A stretch of 53,033 bases of DNA from Clostridia bacterium (GTDB lineage Bacteria; Bacillota; Clostridia; Christensenellales; Aristaeellaceae): assembly GCA_017484085.1 (NCBI GenBank), contig JAFUTW010000008.1, forward strand, positions 1 to 53,033, given 5' to 3'. Of the stretch, positions 30,363 through 38,285 are shown piece by piece. The notes below the pieces were generated by a model, which ran no database searches, was not told where the DNA came from, and saw only the letters and a list, made by a program, of their open reading frames with translations. The stretch's first letter is position 1. Each line of letters opens with the position of its first letter. Made by a program: the position numbers and the translations under genes.

Positions 30363-31691
30363 TTACTGGACGATCTCCAGCACCTTGTCGCGGAGTTCCT
30401 TCTCCAGGCGGCCCAGCTCGATGGAAGCTTCCGCGCGCTTCTGCTGACCTTCGCGCTGGATCTTCTGCACCTCGGTGAGGGTCTCGATGAGGGAGGTGTT
30501 GGCGACGCGGATGGTTTCCATGTCGATGATGCCGCGCTCGGCCTCGCGGGCGGTCTCGATCGTGCCGGTCTTGAGGCGCTCGGCGTTGCTCTTGAGCAGA
30601 TCGTTGGTCATGTCGGTGACGGCCTTCTGCGCCTTGAGCGCTTCCTCCGCGTGCTCCATGCCCAGCGCGATGACCATCTGGTTCTTCCACAGCGGGATGG
30701 TGTTCACGATGGTGGACTGGATGCGCTCCGCCAGGACGTTGTCGTTCGTCTGCATGAGACGGATCTGCGGGCCCATCTGCACGCTGACCATGCGGGTCAG
30801 CTTGAGGTCGTAAACGCGCTTGTCGAAGCGGTCGATCAGCTGCGCAAAGTCGTTGGCGACCTGGGCGTCGGCGGGATCGGCGGTCTCCTGCGCTTTGGCC
30901 AGCAGCGGCGGGAGCTCCTCCTCGCGCAGCCTCTTCAGCTTGAGTTCGCCGGCGATGATGTAGAGCGTCAGCTCATGATAGAACTGCTCGTTCTGCTCGT
31001 AGAGGCCGTCCAGCATCTGCGCGTCGGAGATCAGCTGGCTCTGATGGCCCTTCAGGGTATCGATGATGCCGGTGATGTTGGTCTCGACCTTCTCAAACTT
31101 GGCCTTGAGGGCGGTCAGGCTGCCGCTGTTCTTGTCGAAGAGGTTCTTGAGGCCGCTGAGAAGGCCGCCCTTCTTGCCCTCATCCACATCGAAGCCCTTG
31201 AGCTCGGCGACGAGGTTGGCCAGCATGTCGGAAACGGCGCCGGTGTCCTTGGTCTTGACGTCTTCCAGGATCTGATCCGCAAACTGGGAGATCTTTACCT
31301 GCGCGGCGTTGCCGTACTTGAGCACGGTCTCGCTGTCATGGATGTCGATGCGGTCCACAAAGGCGAGCACCGCAGCCTGCTCTTCGGGAGAGAGGTTGTT
31401 GAAGTTGAGGGAATCGTCTTCCTCGGAGACAGCTTCCATCTTCTGGGCGGCTGCTTCAGGCGCCTCCTGCACGGCGGCGGCGACGCTCTGCACGGACTCG
31501 GCGATGCGGTCCGCGACGGCGCTCACGTTGTCGGATACCGACTCCACGGCGGAGACGGCGGCGTCGGTCGCTTCCTGCGCCTTGTCGGCCACAGCCTGGG
31601 CGGCGTTGTCAGCGGCTTCCATCACTTCTTCTTTGGCTTCTTTGACCTCTTCCTCGCCGGGAAGGATCAGGTTCGGAATTTTGATGTCCAT
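30363..31691 (-). CDS. TelA family toxic anion resistance protein
   Basis: A 442-residue cytosolic protein of the TelA/KlaA family. The N-terminal 90 residues are Ala/Glu/Val-rich and predicted helical or coiled. The core shows NNLSPEEQAAV, the LLSGLKNLFDKN and KFEKVETNI blocks, a central LTLYIIAGELKLKRLREEELP region and the C-terminal MGPQIRLMQTNDNVLAERIQS and TIPLWKNQMVIALG segments conserved in the family. It is linked to tellurite and other stress resistance, often together with XpaC or TerD proteins, but neither is adjacent here. The start is ATG at 31691, 9 nt after AAAGGAG; an ATG six bases earlier is too close. Confidence 0.92.
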   Translation of the reverse strand: MDIKIPNLILPGEEEVKEAKEEVMEAADNAAQAVADKAQEATDAAVSAVESVSDNVSAVADRIAESVQSVAAAVQEAPEAAAQKMEAVSEEDDSLNFNNLSPEEQAAVLAFVDRIDIHDSETVLKYGNAAQVKISQFADQILEDVKTKDTGAVSDMLANLVAELKGFDVDEGKKGGLLSGLKNLFDKNSGSLTALKAKFEKVETNITGIIDTLKGHQSQLISDAQMLDGLYEQNEQFYHELTLYIIAGELKLKRLREEELPPLLAKAQETADPADAQVANDFAQLIDRFDKRVYDLKLTRMVSVQMGPQIRLMQTNDNVLAERIQSTIVNTIPLWKNQMVIALGMEHAEEALKAQKAVTDMTNDLLKSNAERLKTGTIETAREAERGIIDMETIRVANTSLIETLTEVQKIQREGQQKRAEASIELGRLEKELRDKVLEIVQ

Positions 31692-31771
31692 AACCATGCA
31701 CTCCTTTGCTATCTGCCTTGCGGCTGTCCTTTCGTATCTTCACGAAGGATACTTACAATATTCCGGATACG

Positions 31772-31800
31772 ATAATACACTAAATTGCCCGTCCTGTAAA
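31772..31800 (-). promoter_or_regulatory. telA promoter
   Basis: Minus strand TTTACA, 17-nt spacer, TATTAT, about 75 nt before the ribosome site. Confidence 0.7.
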
Positions 31801-31827
31801 GCATTTCTTTCCCAAACAGGCTGCATG

Positions 31828-31836
31828 TGCTATAAT
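31828..31836 (+). promoter_or_regulatory. Promoter of the DMT-LCP-CapA operon (extended -10)
   Basis: TGC-TATAAT 26 nt before the transporter start; it overlaps an in-frame ATG at 31835 and so rules that out as a start. Confidence 0.65.
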
Positions 31837-31861
31837 GATGCCCATCGGACGGAGGATGAAT

Positions 31862-32740
31862 ATGACGCGCAGGACCTGGGCCGCGGACGGCCTTTTGCTT
31901 CTTACCACCCTCATCTGGGGCGTAGCGTTTGCGGTCGTCAAGGATACGCTGCAGAGGATACCACCGGGGCTGATCGTGTGCATCCGGCATTTCATCAGCG
32001 CCTGCATCACCGCGGTGCTGTTTCGCAGGCATCTCAAAGGATTGCGGGCTTCGGATGTGCGCCGCGGCGCGCTGGTCGGCTTTCTGCTGGTCATGGCTTA
32101 TCTCGTGCAGACGGAAGGGCTGGCCCTCACCACGGCCGGAAAAAACGCGTTTCTCACGACGACGTACGTGCTGTTTGTGCCGATCGCGCTCAGGCTGTTT
32201 TTCGGGCGGCGGCTCGGCAGGCGGGTGATGCCGGCGGCGCTCCTCATGCTCTGCGGCATCGCGCTGCTCTCGCTGGGCGGCGAGCAGGGCGGCCTGAACC
32301 GCGGAGATGCGCTGACCCTCGTGTGCGGCGTCTTTTTCGCGGCGCACATCATCGCGGTGGAGCGCTGCCAGAAGGAGACCAACGTGTACGCGCTCATCGT
32401 GCTGCAGTTCGCCTTCTGCTCGCTGACGGCGCTCATGTGGACGCTTGCCTTTGAGCGGAATCTGCCGGTCAGGCCGGACCGCGGCGCCGTGCTGGGCATC
32501 GGCTACCTGGCAGTCTTCTCCACGACGATCGGCATGAGCCTGCAGAACCTGGGCCAGAGCATGGCTCCGGGGGAGCATGCGGCCCTCATCCTCTCGACGG
32601 AATCGGTCTTCGGCGCGCTGGCCGGCGTTCTCTTCCTCGGCGAGCGCGTAACGCCTGTGATGGGCGCAGGCTTTGCCGTGATCTTTCTGGCGCTGGTGCT
32701 CTGCGAAACGGAAAAGTCCGGCACCGGGCAAAACCCATAA
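31862..32740 (+). CDS. DMT superfamily transporter, EamA type
   Basis: A 292-residue membrane protein with ten helices arranged as two EamA repeats (the first beginning LLLTTLIWGVAFAVVKD, the second near GDALTLVCGVFFAAHIIAVE). Such proteins export or import metabolites such as amino acids or nucleosides. The substrate is unknown. The ATG at 31862 has GGAGG 6 nt upstream. It starts a three-gene operon with an LCP and a CapA protein (gaps of 16 nt and an overlap), so it might move a component of envelope assembly, but this is only context. Confidence 0.9.
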   Translation: MTRRTWAADGLLLLTTLIWGVAFAVVKDTLQRIPPGLIVCIRHFISACITAVLFRRHLKGLRASDVRRGALVGFLLVMAYLVQTEGLALTTAGKNAFLTTTYVLFVPIALRLFFGRRLGRRVMPAALLMLCGIALLSLGGEQGGLNRGDALTLVCGVFFAAHIIAVERCQKETNVYALIVLQFAFCSLTALMWTLAFERNLPVRPDRGAVLGIGYLAVFSTTIGMSLQNLGQSMAPGEHAALILSTESVFGALAGVLFLGERVTPVMGAGFAVIFLALVLCETEKSGTGQNP

Positions 32741-32756
32741 AGGAGGATACCCCGCG

Positions 32757-33620
32757 ATGAAAAGACGGTTGTTCCTTTGCCTCGTTCTGCTGATGCTGCT
32801 GTGCGCGGCGGCCTTGGCGGAGAATACGCGAGCCCGGCACTATCTTCTGCTGGGGGAGGACGGCTACGCCGACAGCGTCGTCGACGATGCGCGCACGGAC
32901 ACCATCGTCCTGCTGACGCTGGACGAGAAGTATAACCGCGTCATCATGACCTCCATCCTCCGGGACAGCATGATCACGAGTCCGAAGGACACGCCGACGA
33001 AGGCGAACCTGCTCTACAAGTATTTCGGCTTTGAAGGCCTTGAGGCATGCATCGAGCGGGAGCTGGACATTAAGATCGAGGGCTGCGTTCTGGTGAATTT
33101 CGAGAACGTAAAACCGGTCATCGACGCGTTGGGCGGCGTTGACCTGGTGATCGACGAAAACGAGTACATTTCGATCCGCAAGATCCTGCTGGGCAAGGAC
33201 GAGAACATGCCCAAAGGGCCGGGCCTGGTCCACATGACGGGGCGCATCGCGCTGGCCTACATGCGCGACAGGCAGTCGGGTTCCGGCGATTTTTCGCGCA
33301 CGGAGCGCCAGCGCAAGGTCGTGGGACAGCTGGTGGCCAAGTGCCGTGATCTCTCGCTGCTGGAATTGATCGGCATTTATAACGATGTCTCCTCCGGCAT
33401 GAAGATGAGCCTCTCCATCCCGGCTATCCTGGGAGCGATGAAGAGCGGCTACGGCCTGCTCACCGGCGGCGCGGATTTTGTGGAGTTCCGCGTGCCGCAG
33501 AACGGAACCTATTCCTATACCTCGCTGGCGGGTAGCGGATCCGCTCTCAACGTGAGGTGGAAAACCAACCGGCAGCGCTTCCATGAGCTGCTGGATACGA
33601 ATCCGGAGGAGACGGACTGA
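32757..33620 (+). CDS. LytR-CpsA-Psr (LCP) family envelope protein
   Basis: A 287-residue LCP protein with a signal peptide ending in ALA-EN. The family motifs are present: RTDTIVLLTLDEK (arginine and aspartate at the pyrophosphate-lipid site), TSILRDSMI, GGVDLVIDE and ALAYMRDR followed by FSRTERQR. LCP proteins transfer undecaprenyl-linked polymers such as teichoic acid or capsule to peptidoglycan. Unusually there is no N-terminal cytosolic domain and possibly no permanent anchor. It lies between a transporter and a CapA gene, and its stop overlaps the CapA start. Confidence 0.92.
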   Translation: MKRRLFLCLVLLMLLCAAALAENTRARHYLLLGEDGYADSVVDDARTDTIVLLTLDEKYNRVIMTSILRDSMITSPKDTPTKANLLYKYFGFEGLEACIERELDIKIEGCVLVNFENVKPVIDALGGVDLVIDENEYISIRKILLGKDENMPKGPGLVHMTGRIALAYMRDRQSGSGDFSRTERQRKVVGQLVAKCRDLSLLELIGIYNDVSSGMKMSLSIPAILGAMKSGYGLLTGGADFVEFRVPQNGTYSYTSLAGSGSALNVRWKTNRQRFHELLDTNPEETD

Positions 33621-34804
33621 TGCGAAACGGACGGAAACGCCGGAATGCGGCGGTACTTGTACTTTTGACCCTTCTGTTTGCGGGGACGGCGGCAGCGGAG
33701 CAGCTGGATCTGTCTTTGTTCGGGGATGCAGAGCCGCCGGCAGCAGAGCTGCTCCCGTCGGCGGAGACATGGAACCTGCGGGCGGACGGCACGGACTGGC
33801 GGTTGCAGGAGGACGGCTCCGTCATCGTCACCCTGTCCGCGACGGGCGACGTGACGATCGGCGGCGACCGGCGCAAGAAGGGAAAGAACATCTTTGACAA
33901 GCAGCTGGAGCAGGAACCGCTCGGCCTTGATTTCCCACTGTCCAACGTGAAGGACATCTTTGAGGCGGACGACCTTACCCTCATCAACTTCGAAGGCACG
34001 CTGACGGACACGAAGAGCGCCACGAAGAACACCTACAGCTTTGCGGCCCCGCCGTCGTATGTACAGGTGGTCTCGAACTCCTCCGTGGAGGCGGTTTCGC
34101 TGGAAAACAACCACGTCATGGATCACGGACAGAAGGGCTATGCGGACACCTGTGAGGCACTTGAGGGAGCCGGGGTACTCTACAGCGGGCATCTGGGGCC
34201 GGCTGTCTTTATGACGGAGACGGGCGTGCGCATCGGCATGCTCGCCTACCAGACTTTTAACGGCAACTACGCGTATATCTACGACCACATCGAGGAAGAT
34301 ATCGCGTCCCTGCGCGCGCTCGACTGCGCGATCGTCGTCGTCTCCTATCACTGGGGAGAGGAGAAGGATTATGTGCCCAACGAGCGCCAGGTGCCGCTGG
34401 GACGGGCGACGATCGATGCCGGCGCGGATCTCGTGCTGGGGCACCATTCCCACCGCATGAATCCCATCGAGGAGTACAACGGGAAATACATCTGTTACTC
34501 GCTGGGAAATTTCTCCTTTGCAGGGAACCTGCGCCCGGACGATATGGATACCTTCATCTATCAGCAGCGCTTCCGGGTGCTCCCCGACGGGACGGCGGTC
34601 AGCGAGGGTTTCCGCATCGTGCCGTGCTCCATTTCCTCACAGGAGAAGGTGAACGACTTCAAGCCGACGCCGAAGGACGCGGCGGGAGCGGAAGATGTCG
34701 TAGAGAAGCTGAAGGAGCTCGGCGGAAAGTTCGAAAAGCAGTACGCGAAGCTGGGCGTGCGTTCCGTGGCGGACTATCCGACCGAATGGAACGCAGCGTA
34801 CTGA
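33620..34804 (+). CDS. CapA family poly-gamma-glutamate-type capsule protein
   Basis: A 394-residue exported protein (signal peptide ending AAA-EQ) with the calcineurin-like metallophosphatase fold of CapA/PgsA: VTLSATGDVTIGGD near residue 70, NFEGTL, SLENNHVMDHG, VVVSYHWGEE and GHHSHRM. CapA proteins bind or export polyglutamate or other anionic capsule polymers. No pgsB/capB or capC genes are nearby, so a polymer other than polyglutamate is possible. The ATG overlaps the LCP stop (ATGA), showing translational coupling; a terminator follows. Confidence 0.9.
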   Translation: MRNGRKRRNAAVLVLLTLLFAGTAAAEQLDLSLFGDAEPPAAELLPSAETWNLRADGTDWRLQEDGSVIVTLSATGDVTIGGDRRKKGKNIFDKQLEQEPLGLDFPLSNVKDIFEADDLTLINFEGTLTDTKSATKNTYSFAAPPSYVQVVSNSSVEAVSLENNHVMDHGQKGYADTCEALEGAGVLYSGHLGPAVFMTETGVRIGMLAYQTFNGNYAYIYDHIEEDIASLRALDCAIVVVSYHWGEEKDYVPNERQVPLGRATIDAGADLVLGHHSHRMNPIEEYNGKYICYSLGNFSFAGNLRPDDMDTFIYQQRFRVLPDGTAVSEGFRIVPCSISSQEKVNDFKPTPKDAAGAEDVVEKLKELGGKFEKQYAKLGVRSVADYPTEWNAAY

Positions 34805-34815
34805 AACCAAAGATG

Positions 34816-34842
34816 AAAAGGCTGCTCGAATGCAGCCTTTTT
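34816..34842 (+). terminator. Terminator of the DMT-LCP-CapA operon
   Basis: A 10-bp stem AAAGGCTGC/GCAGCCTTT with a 6-nt loop and a T run, just after capA. The next ribosome site begins 4 nt later. Confidence 0.85.
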
Positions 34843-34858
34843 AAAAGGAGAGAGACGC

Positions 34859-35830
34859 ATGCCGGGGATGAGCGCGCAGCTGCGGCGGGAGATCGAGGCG
34901 CTTGCGGACGGGGAGACGGCGCTCCGGGACAACGCTGCGGCGCTGAGCCTGGCCTACCGGGAAAAGACGGGGCAGGGCAGGAGACTGGCCGTCACAAGGA
35001 CGGATGCGCTTTCCTATGCCTGCGCGAGGATGCCCGCGACCTTCGCGGCGGTCCAGCGGGCGCTCAGCCTGGCGCTGGAGCAGTCTGCCTGCCGGCCGCG
35101 CACTGTGACGGACTGCGGCGCGGGAACGGGGGCCGCGGCGCTGGCGGCTTACTCGCTGCTGGGACAGGAGCGGACACTCTGCCTGGAGCGGGAGGAGGCG
35201 ATGCGGAGCCTGGGCAGCCGCATCACGGAAATGGCCGGAGTACCGGCCGAATGGGAAAGCTTTGACATCCTCCGCGGAAATGTTCCGCCGGCGGAGCTGG
35301 TGTGCGAAGGCTACATGCTGGGCGAACTGGCGCCGGCGGACCGCGGGAGCGCGGCTTTGCGCCTGTGGGATGCGGCGCAGCAGATGCTGCTGCTGGTGGA
35401 ACCCGGAACGCCGCAGGGCTTTGCCGTCCTGCGGGAGGCGCGGAACCTGCTTGTCAAGAAGGGCGCCGCGGTCGCGGCCCCCTGCCCGGGGGACGGCGGG
35501 TGCCCCATGGGGCCGGATGACTGGTGTCACTTCTCCGTGCGGGTGGAGCGTACCCGGCTGATGAAGCAGCTGAAAGGCGGAGACGCGCCTTTTGAGGACG
35601 AGAAGTTCTGCTTTGCGGCATTGACGAGGGAGAAGGGCAAGGCGTGCGCTGCCCGCATCCTGCGGCATCCGGAGACCGCCAAGGGACGGATCACGCTGGC
35701 GCTGTGCACGAAGGAAGGACTGACGCGCGCCGGCATAACCAAAAAAGACCCGCTTTGGAAGCGGGCCAGGAAGGCAGAGTGGGGAGACGCGCTGGACGCT
35801 ACACCCGGTCAAAAAGACCTGCGTGAGTGA
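34859..35830 (+). CDS. Rsm22-like small-subunit rRNA methyltransferase family protein
   Basis: A 323-residue protein of the Rsm22 family (SAM-dependent methyltransferase fold). The glycine-rich motif I is TVTDCGAGTGAAALAA near residue 83-98. The diagnostic Rsm22 block is GPDDWCHFSVRVERTRL followed by KQLKGG and PFEDEKF. Cysteines in the CPGDGGCP segment just before are conserved in the family and may bind an Fe-S cluster. Its role is in ribosome assembly or rRNA modification. The ATG at 34859 has AGGAG 8 nt upstream. It stands alone between a terminator and a convergent ECF gene. Confidence 0.9.
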   Translation: MPGMSAQLRREIEALADGETALRDNAAALSLAYREKTGQGRRLAVTRTDALSYACARMPATFAAVQRALSLALEQSACRPRTVTDCGAGTGAAALAAYSLLGQERTLCLEREEAMRSLGSRITEMAGVPAEWESFDILRGNVPPAELVCEGYMLGELAPADRGSAALRLWDAAQQMLLLVEPGTPQGFAVLREARNLLVKKGAAVAAPCPGDGGCPMGPDDWCHFSVRVERTRLMKQLKGGDAPFEDEKFCFAALTREKGKACAARILRHPETAKGRITLALCTKEGLTRAGITKKDPLWKRARKAEWGDALDATPGQKDLRE

Positions 35831-36371
35831 GGGCGGGGCGGAGCGCTGAAAAGAGGATCGGCCCGGCAATGGAAGCGAACACGGCGTTGATGGCGCTGCC
35901 GGGCAGCTTGGCGGCCATTTTGAGCAGGGTAGCTTCCTGTGTGAGGCCGTTGACCGTGAGGCCGAAGACAAACGTTTTCAGCATGTAAAGCGCGACATAC
36001 GCGAAAGCTCCCAGGACGGCCGCGCACACCACGCGGAGCACCTCCGCCCTGCCGAAATGCTCTGCGTGTGCAGCGCGGTAACCGGCCAGCCCGGCGATGA
36101 GGCCGATGGCGCCTTTGCTGACAAAGGTGATGAGGCTCTCCGCGCCGTAACCGGTCACGATATCATAAAAGAAGGAGCCGATGCCCGCCGCGAGAAAACC
36201 GCCTGCGGGGCCGAACAGCAGGCCGGACAGGACGCAGAGCGCATTGGCGACGGTCAGTTTCGTATCCATAAAGGGTATGCGGAGATAATTGCCGACAAAG
36301 ACGATGGCGGCCATCATGCCGATGAGACTGATGCGTGCGGCGCTCCGGTCGCTTGGACGTTCAGCAGTCAT
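35799..36371 (-). CDS. ECF transporter S component, substrate unknown
   Basis: A 190-residue membrane S-component of an energy-coupling-factor vitamin transporter with six helices. The first loop reads NYLRIPFMDTKLTVANALCVLSGLLFGPAGGFLAAGIGS, typical of the riboflavin/folate/pyridoxine-type S units, but I cannot fix the vitamin. Its 3' end overlaps the end of the Rsm22-like gene on the other strand by 32 nt. It has a good promoter flanked by a 9-bp-arm inverted repeat, so a repressor rather than a riboswitch probably senses the vitamin. Confidence 0.88.
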   Translation of the reverse strand: MTAERPSDRSAARISLIGMMAAIVFVGNYLRIPFMDTKLTVANALCVLSGLLFGPAGGFLAAGIGSFFYDIVTGYGAESLITFVSKGAIGLIAGLAGYRAAHAEHFGRAEVLRVVCAAVLGAFAYVALYMLKTFVFGLTVNGLTQEATLLKMAAKLPGSAINAVFASIAGPILFSALRPALTHAGLFDRV

Positions 36372-36403
36372 GCCAGGACCTTCTTTCTTCTTGGAATGAC
36401 CCT

Positions 36404-36431
36404 ATTATAGTGCAATCTGGCATGCTGTAAA
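36404..36431 (-). promoter_or_regulatory. Promoter of the ECF S-component gene
   Basis: Minus strand TTTACA, 16-nt spacer, TATAAT, 33 nt before the start. Confidence 0.75.
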
Positions 36432-36462
36432 GGGCCAGTTTTTTCTTTTTGAAGCATGCCAG
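36417..36462. promoter_or_regulatory. Inverted repeat CTGGCATGC-N28-GCATGCCAG around the ECF promoter
   Basis: Perfect 9-bp arms; one lies inside the promoter spacer, the other 22 nt upstream of the -35 box. They look like a pair of repressor sites allowing DNA looping, or parts of two palindromic GCATGC sites. Confidence 0.55.
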
Positions 36463-36502
36463 TTGAAAGGCCGGGGCAGCTCTTCCTGTTTCGGGCGATC
36501 CG

Positions 36503-36511
36503 TGTTATACT
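36503..36511 (+). promoter_or_regulatory. Promoter of the SpoIID/GT-C operon (extended -10)
   Basis: TGT-TATACT about 33 nt before the gene, with a poor -35. Confidence 0.55.
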
Positions 36512-36544
36512 TAATCCAAATCGGAAACGGAAAGAGGGATAAGG

Positions 36545-38206
36545 ATGCGCAGGCTGCTATTTGTGCTCTTTGTGCTTCTGGCGGTGATCATGGCTGCCGC
36601 GGCTTCGGCGGAGGGAACGGAAACCATGCCGGAGGTCCGCGTGCTGCTGTCTCGGCTGGGGCTGAGTGAACGGGCAGATCTGCTGCTTTCCGGCAGTTAT
36701 ACCGCGCAGGGGGACGCGCGCGTGTATCTGCCTGCCCAAAGCTGCGTCAGCCTGGAGCTGCGGGAGGGGCGGATCGTCCTTTTCGCCGGAGAACTGCACG
36801 TGGATATGGGGCAGGAGATCATCTTTTACCGCCATGACGGGGAAGGCCTGCGCTTTACGGAGGGCGGTAACCGCTATCCCGGAAATCTGACGGTTTATAT
36901 CGAGGACAAGACCCTGCGCGCCATCCTGACGCTCCCGGTTGAAGAATACCTGCCCGGCTGCGTGGCTTATGAGATGAACGACAGCTTCCCGCTGGAGGCG
37001 CTCAAGGCGCAGGCTGTCTGCGCCCGCACCTACGCGCTGTCCCACCTGACGCCGGAGCGGCGTTATGACCTGGTGGATACGACGAACGACCAGGTTTTCC
37101 GCGGCATTAACGACGGCTATAAAAATGTGGCGCTCGCGGTTAAGCAGACGGAGGGGATCGTCGGCACGTGGAATGGAAAGCTGGCCCAGTGCTGGTACGG
37201 CGCCAGCAACGGCGGACAGACGGACCTGCCGGAACACCTTTGGAAGCTGGACGCCCATTACGGCTGCTACAGGGTCGCGGACGACCCGTATGATCTGGCA
37301 AACCCGGAAAGCCCCGTGCGGCGTGCCGCCGTGCGCAAGGACGCCGGAAATCTGGACGGGACGCTTGAGCGGCTGATCGCGCAGCAGGCCTTCGGCGAAC
37401 TGAAAAAGCGCGGCTACGAAGGAAGGGAGGACGCTTTCAAGGTGGAGAGCGTCGTCTCCCTGCAGCTGAAGGAGCCACGGTTTGCAGAGCCCTCCCGCCT
37501 TTATACGAAGCTGGACGTACAGGTGACCTGGTCTGCGCGCAAGGTGATCGAGTTGAAGGACGGGGAAACCGCGCAAGACCAGGCTGCGCAGTTCGCCTAC
37601 GGCGACTGGGAGAAGCAGCCGGAGCCCCTTGCGGTGACCCTGCCGCTGTTCCCGGAGCTCTCGGCCGCGCTGGGGCTTCGCATGAACGGCGGGATGGACA
37701 ACGAGATGATCACCCTGGTGGAGACGAAGGAAGCCTTTTATCTGGAGTCCAGGCGCTACGGGCACGGCGTGGGCATGAGCCAGCGCGGCGCGCAGCAGAT
37801 GGCTGCCAAAGAGGGAAAGAGCTTCGTGGAGATCATGGATTTCTACTATCCCGGGCTGGAGCTGAAGCGCGTAGCCTATACGGCGGCTGCGGCTATAACA
37901 CCGCCGCCTTACCTCGCATCGTCGCCCGTGCCCTCCGCATCGCCGACGCCCCGGCCGACCCTGATGCCGGTGACATCGCCGCTGCCGAAGGGGGCCTATC
38001 TGGCTTCTGTCGAGGGGATCGACGAGGACAGTTCGCTGAACCTGCGCGGTGCGCCGTCGGTCTCTGCCGAGATCCTGATGCGGCTGTATGCACACCAGCC
38101 TCTGGCGGTGCTGGAGGTCAGCGCGGACGGCCAGTGGGCGCACGTACGGACGGACGCGGCGGAAGGCTACGTGATGCTTTCCTTCCTGAAAAAAGCGGAA
38201 AAGTAA
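36545..38206 (+). CDS. SpoIID/LytB domain protein with C-terminal SH3 domain
   Basis: A 553-residue exported protein (signal peptide ending ASA-EG). Residues about 120-440 form a SpoIID domain: VEEYLPGCVAYEM, FPLEALKAQAVCARTYAL and the C-terminal GHGVGMSQRGAQQMA are diagnostic of this peptidoglycan-remodelling family, which in SpoIID cuts denuded glycan strands. A Pro/Ser/Thr linker (about 455-480) leads to a bacterial SH3 domain (NLRGAPS, WAHVR, GYVMLSFL). The SH3 end is unlike spore-specific SpoIID, so a vegetative wall role is likely. It is the first gene of a row with two membrane glycosyltransferases. Confidence 0.9.
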   Translation: MRRLLFVLFVLLAVIMAAAASAEGTETMPEVRVLLSRLGLSERADLLLSGSYTAQGDARVYLPAQSCVSLELREGRIVLFAGELHVDMGQEIIFYRHDGEGLRFTEGGNRYPGNLTVYIEDKTLRAILTLPVEEYLPGCVAYEMNDSFPLEALKAQAVCARTYALSHLTPERRYDLVDTTNDQVFRGINDGYKNVALAVKQTEGIVGTWNGKLAQCWYGASNGGQTDLPEHLWKLDAHYGCYRVADDPYDLANPESPVRRAAVRKDAGNLDGTLERLIAQQAFGELKKRGYEGREDAFKVESVVSLQLKEPRFAEPSRLYTKLDVQVTWSARKVIELKDGETAQDQAAQFAYGDWEKQPEPLAVTLPLFPELSAALGLRMNGGMDNEMITLVETKEAFYLESRRYGHGVGMSQRGAQQMAAKEGKSFVEIMDFYYPGLELKRVAYTAAAAITPPPYLASSPVPSASPTPRPTLMPVTSPLPKGAYLASVEGIDEDSSLNLRGAPSVSAEILMRLYAHQPLAVLEVSADGQWAHVRTDAAEGYVMLSFLKKAEK

Positions 38207-38220
38207 TTGTATGGGCCGTG

Positions 38221-38275
38221 GCGTGTCTTCGGATGACACGCGCAGCCATTGGTAACGGCAGCGGGCATCGCTGCC
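38221..38275 (+). promoter_or_regulatory. Two tandem hairpins before the first GT-C gene
   Basis: GCGTGTC-N7-GACACGC (38221-38241) and GGCAGCG-N5-CGCTGCC (38257-38275) end 1 nt before the GGAGG ribosome site. No T run follows either. They may stabilise the downstream message or modulate translation. Confidence 0.45.
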
Positions 38276-38285
38276 CGGAGGAACT

